A stretch of DNA of 40,071 bases from an uncultured Clostridia bacterium (GTDB taxonomy: Bacteria > Bacillota > Clostridia > Christensenellales > UBA1242). How positions within the stretch are numbered: position 1 is the first letter of the stretch; each line of letters begins with the position of its first letter. Below the pieces are notes generated by a model. It saw only the letters and a list, made by a program, of their open reading frames with translations, was not told the DNA's origin and made no database searches. This document shows, one piece after another, positions 24,209-34,100 of the stretch. Location of the stretch: contig CAOJFR010000008.1 in assembly GCA_948434855.1 (NCBI GenBank), positions 1-40,071 on the forward strand, in the 5' to 3' direction. Made by a program: the position numbers and the translations under genes.

Positions 24209-24907
24209 ATGATTAAAAATGTTATTTTTGATTTGGATGGCGTGCTTAGAATTGTTAAGGACGACTATCTTAAAGATATTTTATCTAAGGATATGCTTTT
24301 AAAACTAAGGCTTGAGGACCTTGGACTTTCACTTAAACAATTTTATAAAAAATATATTACTGGCAGCGAATTTATTGATGAGTTTGATAAGGGAAATTTA
24401 AGTGATGAAAACATTTCTGATTTGGTTTGTGAAAAATTTAACTTAAACAGAGAGGTTTTTGATTTTCTTTTTAACCTTAGGCTTAGAGATGACTCTAACA
24501 TATATTTTATGGAGTGCTTTGAACTGATTAGCCAACTTAAAGAAAATGGCTTTAACGTTTTTGTTTTATCTAATATGAACACCGCTATGGCTGAGGTTTT
24601 AAATAGACATCTTGAAAATGTGCCATTTGATGATATTTTGTTTTCTTGCTATACTAAGAGACTGAAGCCTGAAACACAAACTTATGTTGACGCATTAAAA
24701 AAATGGAATGCCGATGCTAAGGAATCTATTTTTATTGACGACAATGAAAAAAATCTGTTCCCCTTTGAACAACTGGGCGGCAAAACTTTTTTGTTTGACA
24801 GATTTAATATTGAAAAATCTGTGAAAAATCTAAAAACAATTATTTTTGGCAGAAGAAGAAAACAAAAAAATAGTTCAGAACCAGACCCTATTAGTATTGA
24901 AAAATAA
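24209..24907 (+). CDS. HAD-superfamily hydrolase, subfamily IA
   Basis: The 232-aa protein is a likely phosphatase of a small metabolite. Motif I is VIFDLDGVL with nucleophile D8 and D10, motif II is VFVLSNMNT, the motif III lysine lies in TKRLKPETQTY, and motif IV is IFIDDNEKN. A helical cap domain lies between motifs I and II, as in the sugar-phosphatase/haloacid group. I start at the ATG at 24209 behind GAGGA and after a good -10 box; the longer upstream open frame is AT-rich, lies upstream of this promoter and is rejected. The substrate cannot be read from the sequence. Confidence 0.85.
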   Translation: MIKNVIFDLDGVLRIVKDDYLKDILSKDMLLKLRLEDLGLSLKQFYKKYITGSEFIDEFDKGNLSDENISDLVCEKFNLNREVFDFLFNLRLRDDSNIYFMECFELISQLKENGFNVFVLSNMNTAMAEVLNRHLENVPFDDILFSCYTKRLKPETQTYVDALKKWNADAKESIFIDDNEKNLFPFEQLGGKTFLFDRFNIEKSVKNLKTIIFGRRRKQKNSSEPDPISIEK

Positions 24908-24912
24908 TATAT

Positions 24913-24945
24913 AAAAAATCACCAATTTTTGGTGATTTTTTTTTG
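24913..24945. terminator. Bidirectional terminator between HAD and HD genes
   Basis: AAAAATCACCAA / TTGGTGATTTTT with a small T loop, followed by a long T-run. It lies between convergent stops at 24907 and 24947. Confidence 0.9.
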
Positions 24946-24946
24946 T

Positions 24947-26002
24947 TTAATATGGCTTAAAATCAAAATCTAAACAGCCCCACTTATCAAATTTTTTGGA
25001 TAGAAAATCTTCTATTATTTTACTGGCGGACACTGAAATTTTGTTTAGCCTTTCAGACTTTTCTGCACACTTTACAAGTGGGATTATATACCTTATTTTG
25101 CTTTTCATTTTTACGCAATATCTTCCACTTAGCGGAGACTCAGAAACAATTACTTCTTTTCCATTAACAAAATTTTTCATAGCTGTGGCAAGATAGTTGT
25201 CTGGACAATTTAATATTTTGTCAACGACTTCTTTTTCTGAAAGAATGTATAGGTCATCAATTTTTAAGTATCCTGCCTTATTCATGCTTCCACAAATGTC
25301 AGCCAAAAACTGCATGAATGCTTTGTCTTTTTCATCTGTCCAGAGCGGCCAAAGTTTGCTTGCAGTTTTAACAAAATTTTCTGCTACTTCTTTGGTTTTA
25401 AAACAAAGTTCTGTTATGCCTTCTTCATTTTTACAAAGAGTTAAGTCGTTATAACACTCTGAAATTTTTTCTAGAGACCAAAGCCTTTTTTCTACAAGCC
25501 CAGTTGAAAATGTATATTCTAGCCTATCAGCTGAAAGCCTTGGTGTGTCGTTATCTGCCACTGGATATTGATGATAATCTGATACCTCTTCTAATTTTAT
25601 TTTGTCTCTTTTTAACAGTTTCATAATTTGCTCTGAACCAGCAATTATGTCATAGGTTTTATCTTCTGTTGACTCTTGAGTTTCTGCATCACCATTCATA
25701 AAATCTATGCAATGCTTAAAAACCGGCGTTGCAATGTCGTGAAAAAGCCCTGAGAGTGTCTGCTTTTTGTCGTGAGTGAAATTCCACACAATTAGGGCAA
25801 CCCCTATGCTATGATATAGGTTGGAATAGAAATATTTGGTACCATAATAAGTTGAATAATCCCACCCACAAGCTATGCTTATTTTGTTTATCCTTTGAAG
25901 CTCTGGGGTAAGAATATAGTCTTCTAGCCAATCTGGAAAATCTGGCGAAAGCAAACTTAAATATTTTTGTATCTCTGGATTTAACGATTCTATAAATTTC
26001 AT
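24947..26002 (-). CDS. HD-domain phosphohydrolase
   Basis: The 351-aa protein has the HD metal-binding pattern: H64 in NLYHSIGVAL, H88-D89 in SGLFHDIATP, and a downstream Asp in LSADRLEY. The family includes dNTP triphosphohydrolases and nucleotide phosphohydrolases; the substrate here is not known. There is no membrane segment. The start at 26002 is chosen because a perfect TATAAT ends 6 nt upstream with a TTGCAA -35 box. The longer open frame begins upstream of this promoter and has no ribosome binding site. The message is thus probably leaderless. The gene is divergent from mntP across about 95 bp. Confidence 0.85.
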   Translation of the reverse strand: MKFIESLNPEIQKYLSLLSPDFPDWLEDYILTPELQRINKISIACGWDYSTYYGTKYFYSNLYHSIGVALIVWNFTHDKKQTLSGLFHDIATPVFKHCIDFMNGDAETQESTEDKTYDIIAGSEQIMKLLKRDKIKLEEVSDYHQYPVADNDTPRLSADRLEYTFSTGLVEKRLWSLEKISECYNDLTLCKNEEGITELCFKTKEVAENFVKTASKLWPLWTDEKDKAFMQFLADICGSMNKAGYLKIDDLYILSEKEVVDKILNCPDNYLATAMKNFVNGKEVIVSESPLSGRYCVKMKSKIRYIIPLVKCAEKSERLNKISVSASKIIEDFLSKKFDKWGCLDFDFKPY

Positions 26003-26008
26003 AACCTT

Positions 26009-26037
26009 ATTATATTTTATTATTATTATTTTTGCAA
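26009..26037 (-). promoter_or_regulatory. Leaderless-type promoter of the HD gene
   Basis: On the minus strand TTGCAA (26032-26037), 17 bp, TATAAT (26009-26014), then 6 nt (AAGGTT) and the ATG at 26002. AAGG is too close to the ATG to act as a Shine-Dalgarno. Confidence 0.7.
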
Positions 26038-26096
26038 ACCATTTGCAACTTTTTGGCTTTTTTTGAATAGTATGCACTAACGGAGATTTTTACTTT

Positions 26097-26642
26097 ATGA
26101 GTTTAACCTATATTATTTTTCTGGCGCTTGGCGTTTCTCTTGACTCTTTTGCAATTTCTGTTTGCAGGGGTATTGGCGAAACTCGTCCTTTTAAAACCTC
26201 TGTGGTTTGTGCGATTAGCTTTAGTTTTTTTCAGCTTTCTATGTCTGTTGCAGGATATTTTTTGGGACAAGCATGTGAAAGTTTTACTAATAAATTTAAT
26301 CATTATATTGTTTTTGCTGTGCTTTTTTTATTTGGCATTAATATGTTTAAAGAAGCATTTTCTAAGGATAAACAAAACCAAAAAAACACAATTTGGAGCA
26401 TTGTTTTGATTGCGTTTTTATCTAGCTTTGACTCTCTTGGAGTTGGTATTTCTCTTGCTGTTTTTGATGCTAACTTATTTTTGACAGCAACTTTTATTTG
26501 TATTTTTACTATTTTTCTTAGTTTTGCTGGTATTTATATTGGTAAATATTTTGGCAGAAAACATAAGAAAATTGCTTGCATTTTGGGCGGAATTATTTTG
26601 ATTATTTTATCTATTAAAATGCTTTGTGACCACTTATTTTGA
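26097..26642 (+). CDS. mntP: Putative manganese efflux pump MntP
   Basis: The 181-aa integral membrane protein has six predicted spans in two homologous halves. Each half carries the family's conserved acidic motif: ALGVSLDSFAIS (D16) near the N terminus and SSFDSLGVGISLA (about D111) in the second half. MntP exports Mn2+ and protects from excess manganese. Length matches (about 180-190). GGAG lies 11 nt before the ATG, somewhat far. The upstream region is too short for a yybP-ykoY manganese riboswitch and none is seen. Confidence 0.93.
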   Translation: MSLTYIIFLALGVSLDSFAISVCRGIGETRPFKTSVVCAISFSFFQLSMSVAGYFLGQACESFTNKFNHYIVFAVLFLFGINMFKEAFSKDKQNQKNTIWSIVLIAFLSSFDSLGVGISLAVFDANLFLTATFICIFTIFLSFAGIYIGKYFGRKHKKIACILGGIILIILSIKMLCDHLF

Positions 26643-26662
26643 GCCATATTGCCCTCTTTTTG

Positions 26663-26691
26663 TTGTAAAAAAAATTAATTTGTGCTATAAT
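26663..26691 (+). promoter_or_regulatory. Promoter of the threonylcarbamoyl-AMP synthase gene
   Basis: TTGTAA (26663-26668), 17 bp and TATAAT (26686-26691), with TG two bases before the -10. It lies 22 nt upstream of the ATG at 26714. Confidence 0.75.
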
Positions 26692-26713
26692 TTTTGAAGT
26701 TAGGAAAAATATT

Positions 26714-27736
26714 ATGGATACGAAACTTTTAAAAGCAAATGAAGAAAGTATTGACCTTGCCTGCAAACTTCTTGCAGAAGGCGAAATTGTTGCATTGCCA
26801 ACTGAGACTGTTTATGGCCTTGCAGCCGACGCAACAAACAGCGAAGCTGTTAAGAAAATTTTTGAGGCAAAAGGCAGGCCATCTGACAACCCACTTATTG
26901 TGCATATTAGTAATTTTGATATGCTTAAAAAAATTACTAGCCGTGTTCCTGAGGACGCAAAAAAATTGGTTAACAAATTTTGGCCTGGACCACTGACCAT
27001 TATTATGCCAAAGAGCGATATTGTTTGCAGTGAGGTTTGCGCAGGACTTGACAGCGTTGGCGTTAGAATGCCATCTCACCCAGTTGCAAGAGAAATTATT
27101 GAAAAGTCTGGCATTGTGTTTGCCGCTCCGAGTGCTAACCTTTCTGGAAGCCCTAGCCCAACTAATGCAGCAGATGTTTTTGCTGACATGAATGAGAAAA
27201 TTCCTCTTGTTATTGATGGTGGAAGCTGTGATGCTGGTTTGGAATCTACCGTTATTTCTGTTTTGAGCGAAGTGCCTATTATTCTTAGACCCGGCGTTAT
27301 TACAAAAGAAGAGATTGAAAAGGTTTTAAACAAAGAAGTTGAGCTTGACCCACACATTACTGAAAAAGCAGAAATTAGTGGTGAGGTGTTGTCTCCTGGA
27401 CTAAAGTATAAGCACTATAGTCCTAAGGCAAACGTTGTTGTTGTTAAAGGCTCACTTGAAAACTTTATTAGATTTATTGAAGCACATGAGCTTGAAAATG
27501 CTTTTGTTATGTGTTTTGATGGCGAACAGGACCAAATGGATCTTCCTGCACTGCCATACGGAAAAATTGATGACCCAAAATCTCAGGCACACAACCTTTT
27601 TGCTGTGCTTAGGGACCTTGACAGATTGGGAGCTGAAAATATTTTTGTTAGATGCCCAAATGAAAATGAAGGGGTTGGTCTTGCTGTTTATAACAGAATT
27701 ATTAGAGCCGCTGGATTTAAAATTTTTGAAGTTTAA
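26714..27736 (+). CDS. L-threonylcarbamoyladenylate synthase (Sua5/YwlC type)
   Basis: The 340-aa enzyme makes threonylcarbamoyl-AMP from threonine, bicarbonate and ATP, the first step of t6A37 tRNA modification. The N-terminal YrdC domain (about 1-205) shows ALPTETVYGLAADA, KGRPSDNPLIVH, FWPGPLTII, VGVRMPSHP and APSANLSGSPSPT. The linker SPGLKYKHYSPKA leads to the C-terminal Sua5 domain (about 235-340). It is thus the long Sua5 form, not the short TsaC. A weak AGGA lies about 8 nt before the ATG. The partners tsaB, tsaD and tsaE are not in the window. Confidence 0.96.
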   Translation: MDTKLLKANEESIDLACKLLAEGEIVALPTETVYGLAADATNSEAVKKIFEAKGRPSDNPLIVHISNFDMLKKITSRVPEDAKKLVNKFWPGPLTIIMPKSDIVCSEVCAGLDSVGVRMPSHPVAREIIEKSGIVFAAPSANLSGSPSPTNAADVFADMNEKIPLVIDGGSCDAGLESTVISVLSEVPIILRPGVITKEEIEKVLNKEVELDPHITEKAEISGEVLSPGLKYKHYSPKANVVVVKGSLENFIRFIEAHELENAFVMCFDGEQDQMDLPALPYGKIDDPKSQAHNLFAVLRDLDRLGAENIFVRCPNENEGVGLAVYNRIIRAAGFKIFEV

Positions 27737-27742
27737 TTAAAT

Positions 27743-27776
27743 AAAAAACACACCACATATTTGTGGTGTGTTTTTT
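27743..27776. terminator. Bidirectional terminator after the Sua5 gene
   Basis: AAAAAACACACCAC / GTGGTGTGTTTTTT around ATATTT: 14 bp of perfect stem between convergent genes. Confidence 0.92.
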
Positions 27777-28518
27777 ATATTCCTAGAATTTGTTTGGTGA
27801 TTTCTATTATTCTTTCAATTTCCCCTGCACCTTTAAAGCGATGATCTGCTTCTTCAAAATAATATATTTTATAATTATTTATGCACTTTGCATTGAAAAA
27901 TTCTTCATTATCTGCTGGACTGACTGTTGTATCTTTTTTTCCCTGTAAAACATTCAAAAAATAATTTTTGTTATAGTTTTTATTTAGATCATATTCTTGA
28001 AGTTCTTCAACAAACCTTGCATCAATAAAGCACTCTTTTTCATAGCCAACATTGACTGGATTTGTATTTAGGTCGGAAACTGAGAACCCATGTTCTGGCA
28101 AAATTACGTCTTTTATTACCTTTGCCATTTTTATTGCTGGAGCCCTGAGAATTATTTTGTTTAAGTTTATTTCATTCTCTTGCAAAAAATTTAGCAATAA
28201 ATATCCTCCAAAACTTGTTGCAAAAAACGATATTGGTATGCCTGCATAATTTGTCTTTACATACTCATAAACTTCTTTAACTGAATTTAAGCAATCTTTT
28301 AAACTTAGGCTTTTGTTGTTTTCATTTTCTCCATGGCATGGAAGATCGTATGTTAATAGCGCTATGTTTGTACTTTTTAGACTCTCTGCCATTTTTATTA
28401 GAACTGAGCTTTCTTTATCTCCACCAAAACCATGTATTCCAATGATTATTTGATTTATTGCTTGTTCAGGGTAATAGATTTTTGTATGTAAATTATTAAT
28501 TAAAGTTTGATATTCCAT
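27775..28518 (-). CDS. Alpha/beta hydrolase (serine hydrolase)
   Basis: The 247-aa protein has the alpha/beta-hydrolase order: IIGIHGFGGDKES (oxyanion region, about 26-38), LTYDLPCHG, nucleophile elbow ATSFGG with S102 (Ala in place of the first Gly), catalytic Asp in QGKKDTTVSP near 198, and His in EEADHRF near 225. It looks like a cytoplasmic esterase or lysophospholipase-like enzyme of unknown substrate. I start at the ATG at 28518 behind AAGGAG; an in-frame GTG six codons earlier lies upstream of that site. The 5' end overlaps the 3' end of the transglutaminase-like gene by 23 bp, so the two form an operon. Confidence 0.88.
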   Translation of the reverse strand: MEYQTLINNLHTKIYYPEQAINQIIIGIHGFGGDKESSVLIKMAESLKSTNIALLTYDLPCHGENENNKSLSLKDCLNSVKEVYEYVKTNYAGIPISFFATSFGGYLLLNFLQENEINLNKIILRAPAIKMAKVIKDVILPEHGFSVSDLNTNPVNVGYEKECFIDARFVEELQEYDLNKNYNKNYFLNVLQGKKDTTVSPADNEEFFNAKCINNYKIYYFEEADHRFKGAGEIERIIEITKQILGI

Positions 28519-29488
28519 AAAATTCTCCTTGAACACTCTTGCCTATTCCATGTTTTGATTTAAATTCATCAATTTTATTTGCAATATACTCTAAAATGTC
28601 CACATCGTTTTTTCCATGGACTATTACTATTGAATCTTCTTTTGCTAAAAACGCTAAAAAGTTTTCCCTAGTCATTAATTTTTCAAACGGTGCACAACTA
28701 GTCATAGAGGAATATTCACTTGGATTATAGATTTCTCTTTCTCCCATTATGTATGCCTCTATTTCACCATTCTCATTTTTTCTGAAATAAAATAGCTTAT
28801 TGCAACCTTTTTCAGTTTTATGTGACTTTTCTATAAACTGCTTTACATCTAATCCAACACCATTTGTTCCCACTTTTAATTCATTGAACCTTTTGCTTGA
28901 AAGCATGAAATCCATTGAGTTTTGATAAGCATTAAAATCATAATTTTTTCTAAAACATGCAGCTTCTCTTTCTGGGTCAAATAATTTTGTTGTTCCGTTA
29001 TTTTGTGTGGCAAGCACTACATAATGAATTAAATGTTTATTTTTGCCTGGGAGTTTGCTTAGTATTGTTCTTGACTTTATTCCGACTGACTCACAAAGAA
29101 CTCTGAATGCTTCAGCATAACCAGCACACATGGTTTGTCCTTCTACTAATGCACTATATGCTGAACTATATTGAATTTCTGACTCTGGAATTTCTGGTAT
29201 TCTCTCTTCAAAGGCATCAAAGTATTCATGTCTAATCTTTACATTATTTTTGACATAGTCATTTATTATTGCAAGTTTGATAGACTCTGGAATTTTGTCA
29301 TCATTAAGCTCATAATTTTTTATAATTTGAAAAATTCTCTCTGCAAGAATTTGATATTTTTCAGAATTATATAACTTATTTTTGCCATCTTCTTCAACCT
29401 TATGAACTGGGTCTTCAGTAACATTATATATTGCATCATAAATTCTAGTAACTAAGTCTGCATCTTCTACTAAATTTAACTTTTTCAT
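28496..29488 (-). CDS. Transglutaminase-like (papain-fold) domain protein, cytoplasmic
   Basis: The 330-aa protein contains a transglutaminase-core signature: GQTMCAGYAEAFRVLCESVGI with C121, H155 in HLIHYVVLA and D171 in KLFDPERE, the Cys-His-Asp order of the family. No signal peptide or membrane span is seen, so it is probably intracellular, unlike most bacterial members. The N-terminal 100 residues are helical. I start at the ATG at 29488, which has AGGAG 9 nt upstream; a longer frame has no ribosome binding site. It is the first gene of an operon with the overlapping alpha/beta hydrolase. Whether it acts as protease, amidase or cross-linker cannot be said. Confidence 0.85.
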   Translation of the reverse strand: MKKLNLVEDADLVTRIYDAIYNVTEDPVHKVEEDGKNKLYNSEKYQILAERIFQIIKNYELNDDKIPESIKLAIINDYVKNNVKIRHEYFDAFEERIPEIPESEIQYSSAYSALVEGQTMCAGYAEAFRVLCESVGIKSRTILSKLPGKNKHLIHYVVLATQNNGTTKLFDPEREAACFRKNYDFNAYQNSMDFMLSSKRFNELKVGTNGVGLDVKQFIEKSHKTEKGCNKLFYFRKNENGEIEAYIMGEREIYNPSEYSSMTSCAPFEKLMTRENFLAFLAKEDSIVIVHGKNDVDILEYIANKIDEFKSKHGIGKSVQGEFYGISNFN

Positions 29489-29570
29489 AAAACTTACTCC
29501 TAACCTATTTGTAGAATAATAATAGCACAAATTTTTGCGTTTGTCTTTAGTTTTTAAATTTTTTATAAAT

Positions 29571-29602
29571 AAAAATCTTAGACAAATTTATCTAAGATTT
29601 TT
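29571..29602 (-). terminator. Terminator of asnS
   Basis: AAAAATCTTAGA / TCTAAGATTTTT around an 8-nt loop. It lies just after the asnS stop and is followed by a T-rich run on the minus strand. Confidence 0.85.
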
Positions 29603-29607
29603 TTATT

Positions 29608-30990
29608 TTAATATTCACAGTTATTTGGTGTGCGTGGAAATAACTCTACGTCACGAATGTTGCTCATGCCAGTTACATACATAATTAGCCTTTCAAAGCC
29701 TATTCCAAATCCTGAATGCTCTACGCTGCCATACTTTCTGAGATTAAGATACCACCAATAATCTTTTTCTTTTAAGCCAAGTTCGTTTATTCTTGAAAGA
29801 AGTTTTTTATAATCTGTTTCCCTTTGACTTCCACCTGTGAGCTCTCCGATTCCTGGGACGAGAAGGTCTACCGCAGAAACAGTTTTTCCACCTTCATCTT
29901 GCTTCATATAAAATGCCTTAATCTCTTTTGGATAGTTTGTTACAAAAACTGGTTTTCCAAAGACTGTTTCACTTAAATATCTTTCATGCTCGGTTTGAAT
30001 GTCTGAACCCCAGTTTACTTTATATTCAAATTTATCGTTATTTTTCTTTAAAAGTTCTATGGCATCTGTGTAGGTGATTCTTCCAAACTCTGAATTTGCA
30101 ACTAAGTTTAATCTTTCAAGCAAACCTTCATCTATGTTTTTGTTGCAAAACTCTAACTCGTCTTTGCAAGTGTTTAACAAGTGTGAAATTACGCCCTTTA
30201 TCATTTTTTCTTCAAAATCCATAAGTCCATTTAAATCGCAAAATGAAATTTCTGGCTCCATCATCCAAAACTCGTTTGCATGCCTTGTTGTGTTTGAATT
30301 TTCTGCCCTAAATGTTGGCCCAAAAGTATATATCTTTCCTAGAGCAAGTGCCATTGCCTCGCCCTCTAGCTGACCAGTTGGTGTGAGATATACCTTGCCA
30401 CCAAAAAGCTCATCTTCTGGATTTAGAGAGCTGTTTGGCTCATATATGTTTTGAGACGATACTCTAAAGAGCTCACTGCCACCTTCACAATCTGACTTGG
30501 TGAGAATTGGCGTGTGAACATATGTGAAGCCTTCATCGTGCATAAATTTGTGAATTGCATATGAACACTCACTTCTTATTCTGAACACGGCAGAATATGT
30601 GTTTGTGCGTGGACGAAGATATGCTTGCTCTCTTAAAAATTCTAGACTCATCTTCTTTTTTTGAAGAGGATATTCACTATCAGTTGCACTTAAAATTTTT
30701 ACTTCCTGAGCTTGAATTTCAAATGGTTGACGAGCTTCTGGTGTTAAAACAAGTGTTCCTTTAACAAGCACACTTGAACCTGTGTTTAGTTTTGCAACGT
30801 CTTCATAATTTGAAATTTTTTCCGCTTCATGCACAATTTGAATGCCCTTGAAACATGATCCATCATTTAGGTCTATGAACCCAAACGCTTTTCCGCCCCT
30901 TGCACTCTTTACCCAGCCTGCAACGCAAATTTGTTTGCCTGCATATTCTTTGCTATTTTCATAAATCTTTTTTATATCAAGTTTTTCCAT
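29608..30990 (-). CDS. asnS: Asparaginyl-tRNA synthetase
   Basis: The 460-aa class II synthetase charges tRNA-Asn. The N-terminal OB-fold anticodon-binding domain (about 15-105) includes VAGWVKSARGGKAFGFIDL. Motif 2 is FRAENSNTTRHANEFWM near 227-243. Motif 3 is GFGIGFERLIMYVTG near 430-444, and the protein ends with the AsnRS-typical RDVELFPRTPNNCEY. Length is normal. There is no Shine-Dalgarno; a perfect TATAAT ends 6 nt before the ATG, so translation is probably from a leaderless mRNA and T-box control is excluded. The cognate tRNA-Asn(GTT) is at 23914-23988. Its presence suggests direct Asn charging rather than only the GatCAB route. Confidence 0.97.
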   Translation of the reverse strand: MEKLDIKKIYENSKEYAGKQICVAGWVKSARGGKAFGFIDLNDGSCFKGIQIVHEAEKISNYEDVAKLNTGSSVLVKGTLVLTPEARQPFEIQAQEVKILSATDSEYPLQKKKMSLEFLREQAYLRPRTNTYSAVFRIRSECSYAIHKFMHDEGFTYVHTPILTKSDCEGGSELFRVSSQNIYEPNSSLNPEDELFGGKVYLTPTGQLEGEAMALALGKIYTFGPTFRAENSNTTRHANEFWMMEPEISFCDLNGLMDFEEKMIKGVISHLLNTCKDELEFCNKNIDEGLLERLNLVANSEFGRITYTDAIELLKKNNDKFEYKVNWGSDIQTEHERYLSETVFGKPVFVTNYPKEIKAFYMKQDEGGKTVSAVDLLVPGIGELTGGSQRETDYKKLLSRINELGLKEKDYWWYLNLRKYGSVEHSGFGIGFERLIMYVTGMSNIRDVELFPRTPNNCEY

Positions 30991-30996
30991 AATTTT

Positions 30997-31024
30997 ATTA
31001 TAGCTAAATTCTTGATATTTTCAA
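30997..31024 (-). promoter_or_regulatory. Leaderless-type promoter of asnS
   Basis: On the minus strand TTGAAA (31019-31024), 16 bp, TATAAT (30997-31002), then 6 nt (AAAATT) and the ATG at 30990. No AGGAG-like element lies between. Confidence 0.7.
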
Positions 31025-31081
31025 GCAAAACACACTAGTAATGACACATTTTTGCAGTTTTTATGCTAATTTTTGCGCTTA

Positions 31082-31114
31082 ATAAAAAGCTCATGGAACT
31101 CCATGAACTTTTAT
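31082..31114 (-). terminator. Terminator of the papain-like surface protease gene
   Basis: AAAAG-C-TCATGG / CCATGA-A-CTTTT with loop AACT, overlapping the stop codon at 31111 and followed by TTATT on the minus strand. Confidence 0.75.
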
Positions 31115-34100
31115 CGGTTTTTCATTCTGCGAATTTGCCTTGTTAATACAAAATAGGCAACAACAATTACGCTGACTGATATGATTGTTATAAACAGCCA
31201 TGTGTAGCTCACATAACTTACCTTAACAACTAAATCTCCATCTCCTTGAACAAGCTCTTTGTCATAAACAAGTTTTGATAAAAATGGCTTTTTGTATATC
31301 TCTTTGCTAATGCCCTTTGGATTGAAGCCGTCATCTACTATCTCTTCATAAACCTTTCCGTTTGGAAGCGTATAATATACACGATAATAGCCTAAAATTT
31401 TGTAGGTTCCATTAACTATTGTTACATCATAATTGTCACTTGTGCAGCTGCCCGTTATTGGATATGAGCCACTATTTTTGGCACTTAGACCATCTGAATA
31501 TGAATTTATGTTTAAGCAACTTGCTGTGTCTGAACCAACCAAACCCTCTATTTTATATGTTATCTTCTTTCTGTTGTTTGGTGCAACTGTATATCTTTCT
31601 TCAATATCATTAAAAATGATTTTTGCCCTTGCTTTTGTGATTGAAAAAATGTATTCCTCGCTTGATGTGAGCTTATAGTTTTTGCTTGCAATGCTTGGAA
31701 CAACTTTGTAGGTTCCTACATTTTTAAAATCGCTACTTGATATTTCTGCACTGCTTCCTACCCTATAATATGAGAACCTTACTTCAACCAAGTCGTCACC
31801 AGTATTTGTTTGATTATATGTAAGTTTTTGCGGTGCACCAATATATGTTAAAACACTTCCAACAGTGAAGTTTATGAAAAAGTCTGCCTGTGTGATTTTC
31901 ATAACCACAATATTTTCTTCTGCAAAAATGTAGTTTGAATTGTTTATTCCAGTGATTTTATACTCATAAATTCCAACATCTTTTTCTGATATATTATTTT
32001 TTTCTTCTAAAGGCTGCAGATTTGCTACAACACCATCATCTTCAGAAAGAACTCCAACTAAATTTAGTTTTGGAGTGTGATAGGTTCTATCATATTTATA
32101 CTCAAACTCTGTTTTTTCCGCTGATAGCAATTTTTGACTAACGGAAAAGCTTATTTCTTTTGTTAAGCTTACACTAAACGACCTGCTGATGACCATTATT
32201 ACATTTATTGTTGCTTTATGCTGACCTGAAGATAAGTTTTTGAAACTATTATTTATCTTTGTGTCTCCAGCTTCGTTTAGGGTTGCAGAGCTAACCTCTT
32301 TTCCATCTAAATAATAATGATACTTTGCATGAAAATTGTATCCTGATAGAATTGCTGTGTTTGGCAAATAACTTAAGGTTAAATTTACACTATCTCCATA
32401 TGTTATTATATCTTCAACGCTATATTCTGTTTCTGCTGTTTCACCATAGCCAAGAAGTGAAGATATTTCAAAGTTTAAGCTGAAATAGCTCTTTTCTTCT
32501 TCTTTCCACTTTGCATATAAAACAATATCGCCAGCTAATTCTTGACTTATTTTTGATATTGCATTTTTATATTCTGCATCTAGATACCATCCAAGAAACT
32601 CTGCTGAATCTTCTCTTGTTGGAGCCTCTAACAAAAACTCTGTCATTGAACTCTCTTGCTGATAATTTGGATATCTTGTGATATTCTGCTTTGAATTTTT
32701 GCCACCATTTAGTTCATAGGCTATGGAATTTAAACTCGCTGTTGTTGCACTCTGATTTGTGCTTATAAAAAATTTGAAATTATATTCTGTTTCACAGCCA
32801 GTTTTAAGCGAGGTTAAAACTATGCTAAACTCAATTAGTTTTCCGGCATTGTTTTTGGTTAAGCCATAAATTGAAACTGTGTATTGACACTGAGTGCCCG
32901 TGAGCTGAGGATTTATTGAAAGACTTATGCTTGAATTTTCTTGTTTATTTGAAACATCACCAGATGTGAAATTTGTTTCATAAACTTTTCCTGCCACAGC
33001 TGTTACGTTGCTATCAGCTTGCATTGTTTCAAGAATTGCAATGTTTAGCTTAAAATCAACATCACTAATGCCACCACTAGACACAAGATAGGTTGCAACA
33101 CTTTTGCCAGAAGACAAGGTGTTGTTTAGCTGTATGCTGTCAACACTTGTGTTTCCCTTAACAAGCTCTACATAAGAGAGCTCTGTGCCTGAATATACAT
33201 AAAAACTTGCCATGCTAAACAGCTTTTCATTTGCATAAAACCTTATTGTGTATTCTGATGCATAACTTTCTTGCTTTTCTGGAAGCGAACTTAAATTGAA
33301 AATTTTATCTTCAGAAAAATCTAGGCTAAAACTATTTGTTACATTTTGTTCGCCTGAAAAAATGTTTACATAAACTTCATCAAACTCTATTTTATCTGAA
33401 ATTTTATATGATAGCGAAATTTCTTCTCCGCTAACAAATAAATTTTTTAGCGAATTTGAACCAGTTAATATTTCTTGTGAAAAAGCTTTTGCTGATGAAT
33501 TTGTTAAACTGACTGAGTTGCCTTCTAGACAAATATAGCCACTCGCAGTTTCATATACATGGCCTACATCATATGGAATGTAAAAAGTTTCATAGTCTAG
33601 TGCTGACCTTCCCCAACTATTTAGCGCTATCCAGCCTTTTTTTTCATCCCAACCAACTATGCAAACCGCATGAGGCTGTTTTATTGCCTTGTCTGGAGAA
33701 GTTATATTATCTAGCGGAGAATTTGGTTTGTTTGGATCTGGAAGAATCTCTGTGTATGAATTGTCGCTATATGAAATTTTCCCTGTTCTGAGCCCAGAAT
33801 AAAATCCACCAAACTCAACTATGTATTGCTTTAAAATTAATATCCTTTCTTCTTGAGACCTTGAGCCAAAAAATACATCTTCTGAAATTAAAATTGGCTT
33901 TATGTTTTCCATGAAAGTTTTATCGGCATTTTCTTTTACACTATTATAATTTTTTGCATTATCATTATTAATATCTATAAAACTATCATTGCTTAAATCT
34001 GAGCCATGTATGACACCATAGTTTTGAGTTATCATGTTATATTTTTTGAAGTCGCCCGTGTCATTAATATTGTTTATTCCATTTAAATTGCCAAGCAGGG

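Noticed and set aside
26003..26096. yybP-ykoY manganese riboswitch before mntP
   Set aside because: The gap is only 94 bp, contains the HD gene promoter, and shows no conserved GC-rich paired elements.
30991..31110. T-box or other leader riboswitch for asnS
   Set aside because: The promoter ends 6 nt before the ATG, leaving no leader; upstream sequence has no T-box motif. The lysS leader is also too short.
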